From the NCBI GenBank assembly GCA_030248195.1, contig JASAND010015701.1:1-64000 (forward strand): DNA of 64,000 nucleotides, given 5' to 3'. The notes under the pieces were generated by a model. It did no database searches, had not been told where the DNA came from, and saw only the letters and a program-made list of their open reading frames with translations. This stretch comes from Trissonchulus latispiculum. Lineage: Eukaryota; Nematoda; Enoplea; Enoplida; Ironidae. Shown here piece by piece: positions 24,691-35,664 of the stretch. The number at the start of each line of letters is the position of its first letter. Position 1 is the first letter of the stretch. The translations under genes were made by a program, and so were the position numbers.

Positions 24691-25864
24691 TATGTCGCAG
24701 TCTAAAAGCATTTTCCGTCTAATTGCAATTAGACGGAGAATTTCAGTCTAATTGCAATTGGGCTAGTCTAATAGCATGAGACTGAGCGAAATGCTGTTAG
24801 ACTGAAAATTTTCAGTCTAATTGCAATTAGACGTACTATTGTTCGTCTAATTGCAATTGGGCGAACCGAGCCTCGTCTGATTGCATTTTGATGTAAAATG
24901 TTTTGATTAGTGTATAAGAACAGCGCTTCACTGTAACTGTATATATACGGAGAAGGGCACATAAGTCGAAAAAATATTTTAAGAATAGCTTTAAAAACAT
25001 AGTAGAAATACTTTTCGCTTAGACATTGAAAACTTGAATACTTTAGTGCACACATCTATATATTATTTAGTTTTAATTTTAATACATCCAAAAGCTTAAA
25101 ACTTTCAAACCTTGACCAATCGAACTTTAATTTGGATTGCAAGCATTGAGCACTGGGGAGGAAATAATTTTAACAAGAAAATCCATTTTTATTGCATAAA
25201 ACGTTTTTGGTTTTGTGGGGGTTCGCAGTTATTTGTGAATTACTGTTACCATTTTGAAAGAATGTTATATACTGTTACTTTTTATTTTAACCCAGTTTTT
25301 TACTTTGTGGGTTTCTATGCAGTAATAAAAATGTTCGTGTAATATAAACAATATTGTGAAAATAGTATAAAAACTTGATATCCAAATATTAGTTCGGCTG
25401 TCAAAATAAGAAAATTTTCAAGCTTTTGAAAGTCTTCAAGTTCTAATAAGATGTAGATAAATTTCTACTATATTTTCAAAATCCTTCAGAGAATCTTTTA
25501 AATCCTTTAAAGTTTTCCTTTTTCAATTGCTAAACGAAAAGTAATTCTACTATGTTTTCAAAGCTATTCTTAGTGACGTAATATCTTTCCGACTTTCTAC
25601 GCCCTTCTCCGTATACAATTACAATGGAGCGCTGTTCTTATGCATTAAACAAAACATCTTATATCAAAATGCAATCAGACGAGACACTGTTCGCCCAATT
25701 GCAATTAGACGAACAATGGTACGTCTAATTGCAATTAGACTGAAAATTTTCAGTCTAACAGCACTTTGCTCAGTCTTATGCTATTAGACTAGCCCAATTG
25801 CAATTAGACTGAAATTCTCCGTCTAATTGCAATTAGACGGAAAATGCTTTTAGACTGCGACATA
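24691..25864. mobile_element. long-TIR element with repeated ATTGCAAT palindromes
   Basis: The arms of about 350 bp begin TATGTCGCAGTCTAAAAGCA and are inverted copies of each other. Each arm has several copies of the palindrome GTCTAATTGCAATTAGAC or close variants, spaced roughly 35-60 bp apart. The core is AT-rich and non-coding. It lies entirely within the CAGGGTTTTTT hAT element. Confidence 0.8.
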
Positions 25865-26249
25865 TATAGATCTTACAAGATGCATAATCGTGAGCATTTA
25901 TATTGTTTTCATTCAACACGTCAGGCAGTATCAAGATTAGTAGTAAAGTAAAACCCCGAAATTAACAAATTTGTAACTGTAGCAGGAGCAAAATATCCAA
26001 ATTTTTTGGTTCTTCTAAAAAACATTTTTCGCAAAAAATACACAAATGGCAACTTGAATTATATAATGCAAGACTACCATTTTCTAAAATTTTCAAATAC
26101 AAAAGGCCTATGTACGTGCATTTCACGATGAATTTATTGCAACTAGAGTTATTAGTGAAATGGGAATCCTTTCAGGAATCATTAATTCTCAGGGTTTTGA
26201 AAATGGAATTTGTGTTTCCATATTTACTACCTTTCTTCTTAGTGATATT

Positions 26250-26740
26250 AATTTAATAACCATTTCATTAATTTTTAAAACCGTAATTAGTTTATCTATA
26301 ACATTGAACATCGGAATAATGTATGTCAATAAAATCGAAAATTACGAAATGCGTTAGATGCTACAGCTACAGACGCTAAATTAATCTTTTTAAACATTTC
26401 CATTACGGATTTAATCTGTAATTGCAAAAAATCTCCAACTTCTGGGGGGCTCCGCCCCCCAAACCCCCCGGTACTTGCGACATTTGCTACCTTTTTCTCA
26501 ATGCTAAACATTCCATTAATTTTTAGTACTTTTAATTAGTTTAACTATATTATAACATTGAAATATCGGAATGTGTGTCAACAATATTGAAAATTACTCA
26601 AGGTATTGCGTTAGATGCAACAGGTGCCAAATAAAATCTTTTTAAACATTTCCATTACGGATTATTCTGGAATTACAAAAAATTCTTCAACTTCTGGGGG
26701 GCTCCGCCTCCCAGACCCCCCGCCGTGTACGTTGGCATTT
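26250..26740. repeat. tandem duplication, unit about 255 bp, ending in GC hairpin
   Basis: Two similar units share TTTTTAAACATTTCCATTAC, GCGTTAGATGC and a terminal CTTCTGGGGGGCTCCGCC hairpin (near 26440 and 26695). They lie at the right side of the CAGGGTTTTTT hAT element. Confidence 0.65.
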
Positions 26741-27044
26741 CTATGGGCACCCTTGTAATCGTGCATTTTAAGCAGCATCAACTTTCTAAATAGTGTAAAT
26801 AGTGTTGCACTAAAGGAATTATCTAATTTTTTTTAAAATAAAACAATTTTTTTGCACAGAAAGCACGATAAAACAAAAATTCTACCTGGACGCAAAATTC
26901 CTTAACCGGACGCAACCTAAACTTAGCGGGACGCAAGGTTGACGCAAATCCGAAAACCAAAAAACCCTGCTCGGTAGTGGCGCCCCGGTGCATCTCTATC
27001 AGAAAGCAGCAAGCTGTCATCCCACAAATGTTGGCTCAAAAGAT

Positions 27045-27110
27045 GTCCGTCTACAGCTCGGCAAGTCGGTGGTTCGATCCCCAACCTGGTCACTTTTCTG
27101 CCAACCTTTT
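27045..27110 (+). repeat. weak tRNA-like sequence, possible SINE head
   Basis: GTTGGCTCAAAAG and GGTTCGATCCCC resemble A and B boxes about 45 bp apart, but the T-stem and acceptor stem pair poorly. I do not call a tRNA. Confidence 0.3.
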
Positions 27111-27944
27111 ATAAATATCCACACAAGTTGTGTTAGTCAGTATTGAACTTAAACTGAAGTCAATGCTAATTTGAGGGGCAGACACTGTTTTCATTGTGAT
27201 TTCCAGAGAATAAAAATAATCCTAACCGGAGAGCTGAATAATTTTCTAATTCGATTGTACCATACGCGGTAACAGTTACCGTCTAATCTGAAATCTCGTT
27301 TACACAGAAAACAGGTCGATCCAGCTTAGTATTGTTGGCATTAGGTCGGTGTTGTGAAACTTCAACTCCTCATAAATATTTGTTTCCAATGGCTAACTAT
27401 TGGTAGAAACAAAACAACCAATCCTGTTAATTCCACTCACATAGACAATAAATTTGATATATGACAACATGGTAACTTGTGGTAATGACGTGGTAATTAC
27501 CATCTGAAGTTAACACATAGCCAATTTCCGTAAGCAAAATAATCTTGTGACATATCACTGGAAAGCCTATTCATGAGACGAATTCAATGATGTAATGATT
27601 ATGCCACTCGTCGAAAAGTTTACAGGATAGCGGGAAAAGGGGTAGAAATCGCTATTCTACTTACTTTTACCAGCCCAAACAGCTTTCGAACTTTCAACAT
27701 ACTACATAATCAATATTGTTTTGGATTAAAAAATTTCCTGGTACCACAACCACTACATGACCACAATCAAACCACTACATGTACCAAATTAATCGTCTTT
27801 GCTAGGGTAGCCTATTGCTGCCAAAACTAGTAAGACCAGTAGAAACGACAAACGGTTAGCTTGCCGGAGCAAATATTTCCGGATGACCGAGCGAAGACCT
27901 GCCGAATGAACGTTTACTTAGAAAGCTTGCGAGAACCGTCTCTG

Positions 27945-28313
27945 CAAGAGTACATAATATAAGAGTGTGTCAGCTGGCAAGCTCTCTCTTATCAGAGCAA
28001 AAATTATGCCCTGTTTGCTAAGGGCCTACCCCCTCCCCAAATCAGATCACAGTGAACAAAGCAAGCGTCCGCTGTTTGTGTTCTAAAATTCGAAACTGAC
28101 ACAAATTACACTTACGAACTGCTCGAGTTTTTAAGCTTAGATTCATCGATCGAGCGAGTGAGCGTGCCCTCGTTTGGATCCCGTACCCATATAGGGGCGG
28201 AGTGAGAGGGGGTCAATTTGGGGAGGGGCAAGCCGATAGCGAACATAGCTAGTTTTGGCTCTGACTGCATAGATTGTGGCCCTTGTCATACTCCTATACA
28301 TTATGTACTCTTG
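27945..28313. mobile_element. CAAGAGTACATAA TIR element, copy A
   Basis: The ends CAAGAGTACATAATATAAGA and TTATGTACTCTTG are inverted. Flanking 7-mers are GTCTCTG and GTTTCTG (one mismatch). Same family as 35304-35664. Confidence 0.7.
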
Positions 28314-30138
28314 GTTTCTGTATGTCAACTTAGCTTGTTTGGACACCAAGCCACACAATATTTCATCACCTTTTCCTATGGTGGGTTCGAAACAGTTATT
28401 TTTTAAAATCAGCGCATCTTGACACTAATTTCTACAGAAAAAATTCAGAAAAACGCTATTTAATTGGAAAGCAGCAATTGAAATCACATTAACTTCATTC
28501 AACCGGTACAAAGTGTACTACAAAATCAATTACAGTCTCACTGCAAAATAAATCATCAATTTATATGACTAAGAAATTAACTTAAATTGCACTAATACTG
28601 CCAACTAAACCAATACAACAACAATAATGAGAACTGAGTCCAAGGCGTAAGAGATCCGGTTAATTTATAAGATTTTACTGAAATTTTCACACGAAAAGGC
28701 AAAAAATCACCGGTTTTTTAACCTAAGCGATCAATAAATAGTGAACAAAAGGACAAACTTAAATAAACGCATTAAAACAACATTTTCTCTATTTACGTCA
28801 AGCCAACAACAGAGACATGAGAGCAAAATAAAGCTATAATACAGACACCAGGAAAATGCTACACAACTGAGTAAATATATACAATCACAAAGCAATCACG
28901 AATTATTAGGTACATAAAAATGGATTAAAAGCACTCTATTTTTTGTGTTTTTTGTGTTTTCGCACACTTTTTAAAAAAACACACTAAAAAGCACACTCAA
29001 ATTTTCACCTGAAGAAACCACTTTTTAGTAATTTTTAACATAATTTTAATTTTTTTACGGAAAATTTAAGGGGCAAAGATATCGTCTATCATCTATATTT
29101 ACTTCTGTTTTTGTCGTCTTAACATAGTTGAGCATAGCATAGAAAAGCCTGCATTGCCATTATGGACAGTATAATCAATGAAATTACGTTTCAAAATTCT
29201 GTATATAAATGGCAATAATAAAAATTACTGTCGAAAAGTACACGCTCTTAAGGTTTTGTGATCAAAATTTTGCATCTTTAAAAAGTCTCAACGTCTGGGG
29301 GCTTCGCCCCCCCAAACCCCCGCTATCGCCCAAAAAGATGCCTTCGGCCCAGACATTTAATGTTCAGTGCATTAAAGTATTGTTTATAAGAATTAAGCAA
29401 GCAGCATATGCTTTCTTTTTCTTCCGCAAGAAGCGAAAACTGTTAGATATATTAGTTATAAATGCTGTAAAAACAGTTAAAAACGTGTTAGTATTGCAAA
29501 AAGTGAATTTCAGGAAAAACACAGAATTTTTAAACAGCTCACATTTTCTTAAAAAACACACTAAAAAGCACAGGTGAAATTTTGAAAAAATACCCTGATT
29601 AAAAGGATAAATAAGCAATAAAATTTGCACGTCTGCTTTAATAACCAAAATAAACATAAGAAGAGAACAGCGCAAACAATTATATCTGAGTAATATCTCG
29701 AAAAAAGCAGTTAACAAGAAAATTGAAAATACCAAAAACTACACAAAAATCCCAATTTCACAATCACAAATACAAGAATTCGATCATTCACCATCAGACA
29801 ATAAACTACGCAAACATTCCTGAATGAGAAAGACACAAAATGGAAAGGATACAACTATTCTTGAATCATAGAATCAAGTCAAGTAGTACAGCAAAATTTC
29901 GCACTAAAACTAATAAAATCGGAAGTTTGCAATCAAGCATCAATATCCAAGTATTATACCTAAAAATAGTAACAGAACATACATACATTGTGTACACAGA
30001 TAAACTCAGTAGCGTAGGTACAAAAAAATTTCAGGGGGGGGCGGTTTTGTCCGAGGACTTTTGGGGGGGGGGGGGGTAAATTTTTCCCGTTTTGCGTAAC
30101 ATGCACACTGTGTATTATACTGCAAGTTGTCCTATTAA
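28314..30138. other. intergenic AT-rich DNA, no gene supported
   Basis: It contains a GGGGGCTTCGCCCCC hairpin near 29297, paired AAAACACACTAAAAAGCACA words at about 28973 and 29552, and G-runs near 30037-30077. No gene or complete element could be delimited. Confidence 0.4.
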
Positions 30139-31533
30139 GGGGGGGGGCTACGAACGGGTTGGCACAACATCGTCGGAGAGAGCTACTTTCCCGCCCAACG
30201 TTAGCCAACATATCAAAGTAAAAAAGTTTAGGGTGGGCAACAATATATCTCATATACACCGTTTTTGGCAGGACGCCAAAGTCGAAATTTTGGTGCGAAA
30301 AATGGGATTTTTCAAAAAGGGTTTTTCAGCTCTGGTGAATTAACGGTTCGACCGATTCTGTAACTTTCAGCCATAGATGTTAACTGTTACTAGTGCTAAA
30401 TATTAAAAGTATTCCGGCTTTCGAGCGTTGCTTCCTTCTTTAGTTATAACAGCTCAAAGTTTGAAATTTTGCAAAAAGTTGCGAGGTGACCGTGCGCCGT
30501 TTTCGATCTAATAAAATTGGCAGCCCCTAGCCTACCCCAGCTTTTTACCAGTTATTAAGCTCTAATAGGGGCATACTGTCTGTGAGTTTCAAGGGCTTTG
30601 GTTTTCTGGTTAGTGTGCTAGCCAACTTTTCGTTAAGAAATAACCCTTATTTTTAGGCCTGAAAAGCTAGCTAAGCGCAGTAAAAATGGGGTCAAAAAAT
30701 TTTTTGTCTCCGATTTTGCCGAAAAGGTGGTTATAGGGGTTATTTGACCTGCTGAATCCGAATATGAAATCCGTTTTTCGATATGACGCTTCCTTCGTTC
30801 AGTATGTGCTTACAACTGTCTTAGAGCCTTTTGGAGCGATCGCCGTCCATACTTCGAGAAATCAATCTAGCATTTATAAACATTGGAGCGAGGTTTAGTG
30901 ACATAGCTTTCGGCACATCTTGGTGCACTCACTGGCCTGTAATGTGCAAAGTTTCAGCCTATTCTGCCACAGTACTTTGGAGTAATTGACTCACATCTTC
31001 GAAATGGCGCCAAATAACAGCGACAATATCGATAATATAATCCAGCACTGCGAACACAGGGATTAACGAAATCACGTCATTTATACCAAAGTTAAGACAG
31101 ATACTTGGAGTATTAATTGCCGCAAAGTTTGGTTCATTTGGTAAACCACAGCTCATTAGAAGTTAGTTAACCTCCACCCGTATAGACCTACAACACCCAA
31201 TTTTTCGCATTTTGATCGTATCGCACAGAAAAGTAGGCAATGGTCTAGAGATTATTTTACGCGATATCAAAGCACTATATATCAGAACTAATTCCTGAAA
31301 ATTTGGATACTGTGCCTTGCACATAGCGATCAGGGCGAGGCGAAGTTTGTGTACGTGTCATGTCGAGCTTTGGACCGATAACACCAACTTCTGATGGCTC
31401 CACAGGACGCTACACTGTATGGAATTCTTTCAAACTTTAAATTATTTTACACTTAACCTAATACTATTATATGGCAAAAGACTAGCTAGCTTTTCCAACA
31501 TCGAACTTTTAGTGAAATTCGTAGCCCCCCCCC
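30139..31533. mobile_element. TTAA-flanked poly-G-ended element, copy 2 (inverted)
   Basis: Flanked by TTAA at 30135-30138 and 31534-31537, with ends GGGGGGGCTACGAA and TTCGTAGCCCC. It is the inverted counterpart of 14754-16129, and the two align along their whole length by eye. Confidence 0.82.
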
Positions 31534-32435
31534 TTAATATGCCAGTTCATACGAGGCAACTTTCCAGCAACTATTTTGCGAAGCAACTTTGAAGCAACTT
31601 TAGTTGCAGAGAAATTGCTTACGATTTGGCGTTTATGTAGCAGGTCGAGGTCCGGCGCAGTGTTTGTGGAAGCGTAGTGATCTAGCCCAGTAACCCAAAA
31701 ACTGGACCTGTTACTGGAGGGTATGGATCGTAGTCGGGTCAATAATCAATTTAAACCAAACTTCTTTAATGATAGACATAGCATAAATATATTGAGTCAA
31801 CTGCAGGCATATCAATTACTATGAAGGACATGAAATATGAATGGTTATAAGATAGAGCAACACAGGTATGATAGGACTTTCAGAAGACAGGGTTGACTTA
31901 AGTTGGGGAACACTGACGACTGGCCGCTTAAGCAGGAAAGGTAGCGCTTAAATAGTGAGTTTACTTACTCAGTGAGTGTGGTGCAATTTCCGCAGGATAT
32001 TGCACAATTTAGCGGAAATTTCTTTGAAGTTAGCAAAAGTTATTAGCTGATTCATATGTTTAGACACTAATGGTTTTAGTCATGTTTCATAAAAAGTGTA
32101 AATGCAATAAAATCTATTCATCACCTTTGGCAGTTCTCTGAATCAGTTACTTTCAAGCTAATAAAACTTTAAGTTAGACTTGAGTGTGAGCAATGCAGAA
32201 AGTCAGAGAACACGGAGTAAATTATAATACGAAAGTTAGAACGCTACGTCACCTCCCTACTAGGCGCATAAGTAGAAATATGGGATTTAGGTAGTTACAT
32301 TGTTTTTGCAGCTAGCTTAGCTTAGTTACGTTTGCTTTACGTATATTTTTGTTTATCAGTAGCTAGTTTCTATGCCCAGTTTCAGTCAAAATATTCAATA
32401 CTTTAAATATATTTAGAAATGCTTTCTAGCACCTG

Positions 32436-32735
32436 TGACATTTATACGAGGCAACCTGCAAGCAACATTTTATCTAGCAACTTTCTCCCAGCAGCCAATC
32501 ACAATTCTGCGCGCCTAAAATGCAAAAGGCGTGTCCTTGCTTGATTGGCTGTTGCCTGTGAGTTGCCTGAAAATGTCGCTTCTGGACCGAGTGAAAATTT
32601 CAAGTTACTTACTGGTTGCTTCCGATTTTGTGAGCGTTCACACCTGGCAACTTTCAAACAACTTTCAGTTGCTACAAAGTTGCTAGGAAAAGCTTGTCTG
32701 AAAGTTGCATCAAATTGCCTCGTGTAAACCGGCCT
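32436..32735. mobile_element. diverged relative of the GGCCAGTTCACAC MITE
   Basis: The left end TTTATACGAGGCAAC and right end GTTGCATCAAATTGCCTCGT..GGCC resemble the MITE at 2545-2887, with CACGAGG in place of CACTAGG. Internal GCAACTTT words are shared. No duplication is visible. Confidence 0.55.
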
Positions 32736-32752
32736 TACTGTCTGCAGTGCTA

Positions 32753-32830
32753 CAGATGATTGGCCTTTTCTTGCCACGAGAGCTCGTACGTTTGGTCTGT
32801 GTGTGCCTTGGCAAGAAAAAGCAGTCATCT
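32753..32830. repeat. short hairpin element, copy 2
   Basis: CAGATGATTGGCCTTTTCTTGCCA on the left imperfectly pairs with TGGCAAGAAAAAGCAGTCATCT on the right. The GATGATTGGCCTTT..CTTGCCA pattern is shared with copy 1 at 4211-4295. Confidence 0.55.
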
Positions 32831-33044
32831 AACATCGGAGTTGAAACCACGTCACGAAACTCATTAGGTCAGAATTGCTTTTAATTCTGTTTGCTGTGCA
32901 GTCCACTTTTCTAACTTTTGCACGCCAAAACTGGTGGAACTGAAATGGATAATGCGTGACAATGGCACAATTCTTCAAATCTTTTTTTAGTTAAGTATAG
33001 TGATGAAAAAATAAATTGTTTGTTTGTAAGTTTTGTTTTTTCAG

Positions 33045-33809
33045 AATTAAGCACCTTGAATCCTGATCAGTTTATGGAACACATCAGAGGTCTTCAGAAT
33101 TTGGCTTATCAGTTGGGTGCTGACGAAGGTTCGCGGTTTAGGTCTACTCTGTAGCCATACGGAATTTTCTGGTTAGATCAAGAAATTTCAGGCAATGTAA
33201 CCTGTGTTGCTTACAATACATGTTACATTGTGCTGTATCAATCATGTTTTACTTCAAAGCAACAGCTTTTTTACTTTACTTCACTTTATTATGCTTTCAG
33301 GTTAAAATAGTACCCACTCCTGTTTGTGACCCATTCGTTCTAAAGACAAACTTCAAACACGGCCACCCTTTCTCTGCGCAGTTTTAAGTATGTCATACAA
33401 GTTTAGAAACGGATTCTAATTTTGACCCTATCACACGCACAATGTTTATGCAGGATCTACGGATCAACCACTAGGGCCTTTATTAATTGATTAATTAATT
33501 ATTATTAATTAACTTAATCCTTTTCGCGCACAGGGTTAAATAGTCCATTTTAACTCGCTTGCAGGGTTAAACGAGTTAAAATGTTTTAACTCTACTGCCT
33601 TAACTCCCGCGCTAAAAGGTTTTGAGGTTTTTCTTTTAATTTTTGTTCGCTTCACTTCTTCTTTCTGTTGCTTATATTTTACTTGCTGGGTTGAACATAA
33701 TTTTTAATTATAAAGTTACGTATATATTTTCTTTATTCCAGCCAAAGAATTGACTCGTGGAAAGATACTCAAGATTCTAGAAAATCCTGCTATTACTGGT
33801 GCCTGGTGA
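33045..33809 (+). CDS. LIN52: LIN52 homologue, last two coding exons
   Basis: LIN52 is a small subunit of the MuvB core of the DREAM complex, where it links the Rb-like proteins and B-Myb to cell-cycle promoters. The visible exons are 33045-33128 (acceptor TTTTTTCAG, donor GGTTCG) and 33742-33809 (acceptor TTATTCCAG, stop TGA at 33807). They join in phase to end the protein with FMEHIRGLQNLAYQLG, then ADEAKELTRGKILKILENP and AITGAW. Human LIN52 has the near-identical RGLQNLAYQLG and the -TRGKFLNILE- ending. Residues before the first exon, including the LxSxExL pocket-protein segment and S28 region, are upstream and were not found, so the gene is partial in this annotation. An AATAAA at about 34288 could serve as its poly(A) signal. 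The extra AITGAW tail is absent in human. Confidence 0.85.
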
Positions 33810-34344
33810 CGGTCGGCGAACGTTTTTAGGCTGCTAATATGCGATGTTGTATGCCTTTTTTTACTACACACACTACACTCCACACTGATTTTATGAATGA
33901 TGTACACCCTATATTTGCTGTTTGAAAGTGTGTTTGATGTAACATAACTGTTTACTTTGTTTTTGTTGTATATCAATGATTGAAATTTGTAATCTTCTCA
34001 GTTTCTGTATTTTTTATTTGGTTTTTTGTGTACTCTGTTGGTTCAGTTGTGAAGAAACTGCTTTTCTTGTAATCTTCTTGCTTTATCGCATGTTGATGTT
34101 TTGTATACTTTGTATACAAATTGTACTCTCAAGCTGTTTTAATTCAGTAAAATGCATGTTTTGCCTTTCTAAGGGCTTGTTAGTTAAGGGGGTCCATTTT
34201 TTGGTTTTTTCAACCTTCATCACCTTTTTGAACGATTTATTAGAACTAAAGTTGAAAGTCTTATTGTTATTGAGTAAGTTCACCTGAAATAAATCTGCGT
34301 ATCGTGCTACACATAGGAAATGAAAACAGTTGGATTTTTCTCAG

Positions 34345-35022
34345 GTGCCAGAGAAATCTCACGAATGGCAAACTATGTTATGTTGGAGGTAGAATTTTAA
34401 GTTTACCTTTAAACTTTTTGATTCTTTGAAGTTTTGCTACAACAGTTTGCTGTCTCTTGAAATTCGTATTCGTACCAAATCAAATCAAATTCGTACCGAA
34501 AGTAAACAAGTAGGCTCCTAAAAGGAGCCTGAAAAGTTTTCTCGCTGCAGAAAACTTAGTTTTAATTAATCTGTCTTATTTAATGGAAAATATAATTACA
34601 GGAATGATGCTGGTTTGGTTAGCTTTTGACTGTACCACATTTTGCTACAGTTAATTCGCAAGCTAAGGCACCACTTTTATAACTCATGGTTTTGAAAGCT
34701 TTGGGAACACGTGAAACTATGTACAGTTCTTTCTAAATATAGCAACTCTTAAAATTTAATATTTCCACTATTTGAAATGGATAATTTACGCTTTACACCT
34801 AAACAGTAACTAGAATTTTGTGAAGGGGCATACTAGGGGCTATCGCATTCAGAAACTTAAAAAATAAATGTTTAACATTTCCGTGAGACTAAGGTGATAA
34901 AAATGTCCCTATTTTGTTGAAAGTTTACTTATCGAGGTTTTCTGTGATGCTGCTGCGGAGAAATTTGAAATCTATTTTTAAATTCAGGATTTCGTTAGCT
35001 CGGTGAGAGCTGAAGTTGCAAT
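34345..35022 (+). other. unassigned pair of exon-like segments downstream of LIN52
   Basis: Two short segments with good splice signals keep phase: 34345-34388 (TTTTCTCAG before, GTAGAA after; reads GAREISRMANYVMLE if joined to an upstream G) and 34988-35022 (AAATTCAG before, GTAAGT after; reads DFVSSVRAEVA). A further acceptor at 35065 could continue into an open stretch to 35300. A weak internal donor in the last LIN52 exon (ACTG then GTGCCT) would splice to the first segment in frame, giving AITGAREIS. I do not recognise the peptide. It may be a LIN52 isoform or another small gene. Confidence 0.35.
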
Positions 35023-35303
35023 GTAAGTTTACTTAATGTAAAGATTACAAATTAAGGTATTTCAGATTCGTGTTTGGTGCCCCAGATAGCCCCTTACGCA
35101 ACTGTTTAGTAAAATCTTTAGAATCTCAAAATAATTTAAGCTTTAAACTTATAAATTTTGTCATCCAGTTCCAGTGTGCTTCCATACAAACTATTAAAAT
35201 TGATAAATTGCTAATACGAAAGCGCAAGCTATTCAGATTTGCTTACGAAACTTCATTAGCTTGCAATGGCAGCCTGTGTAACTTGCAAACAGCTCAGTAA
35301 TAG

Positions 35304-35664
35304 CAAGAGTACATAATATAAGAGTGTGCCACTAGGCACACTCTCTGTTATCAGAGCAAAAACTATGCTCTGCTCGCTAACGGCCCACCCCCCCCCCGCA
35401 AATTAGACCCTTCACTTCAAAGAATTTTGTGCGCTATGTTTGTGTTCTAAAGCTCGAAGCAGGCACAAAATTCGCGCACGTACTGCTTGTGTTTTCGAGC
35501 TTAAGCACAAAAACATACCCCCGTTTTGACTAGGTACTGATTTGCGGGGGGGTCACTAGGGTCTGATTTGCGGGGGGGGGGTGGGCCGTTAGCGAGCAGA
35601 GCATAGTTTTTGCTTTGTAAGAGAGCTTGCCTAGTGGCATACTCTTATCATTTATGTACTCTTG
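35304..35664. mobile_element. CAAGAGTACATAA TIR element, copy B
   Basis: The TIRs begin CAAGAGTACATAA, and the exact 7-bp duplication GTAATAG lies at 35297-35303 and 35665-35671. Inner CAAATTAGACCC and C-runs are mirrored by GGTCTGATTTGCGGGGG toward the right. The left two thirds, together with 140 bp of its host flank, recurs at about 44935-45320. Confidence 0.8.

Larger units (their letters stand above)
24346..26969. mobile_element. hAT element with CAGGGTTTTTT TIR
   Basis: CAGGGTTTTTTG at the left and CAAAAAACCCTG at the right are TIRs, with exact 8-bp duplications CTCGGTAG outside (24338-24345 and 26970-26977). Subterminal GGACGCAA words are repeated at both ends (24370-24430 and 26885-26945). 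No transposase frame remains. A long-TIR element is inserted inside. Confidence 0.85.
23611..26998. mobile_element. older GGGGCC-family hAT, host of nested insertions
   Basis: The right end GGTGCATCTCTA (26987-26998) matches the TIR of the GGGGCC hAT element at 11558, and the left end TAGGCATGCAC (23611) is a diverged match. Flanking octamers TTAGAAGG and TCAGAAAG agree at six of eight positions, consistent with an aged TSD. Related GGGGCC/GGCCCC sequence is seen at 24105-24160. Younger elements sit inside it. Confidence 0.5.
31534..33044. other. intergenic or LIN52 intron, with repeat debris
   Basis: It holds fragments of the GGCAACTT MITE family at 31538-31620 and otherwise AT-rich sequence. 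The 5' exons of LIN52 should lie upstream of 33045, but I could not identify them. Confidence 0.4.

Noticed and set aside
30959..31156. Minus-strand 65-codon open frame in the TTAA element
   Set aside because: The counterpart in copy 1 (about 15130-15350) carries a stop and non-synonymous changes, so there is no sign of coding constraint.
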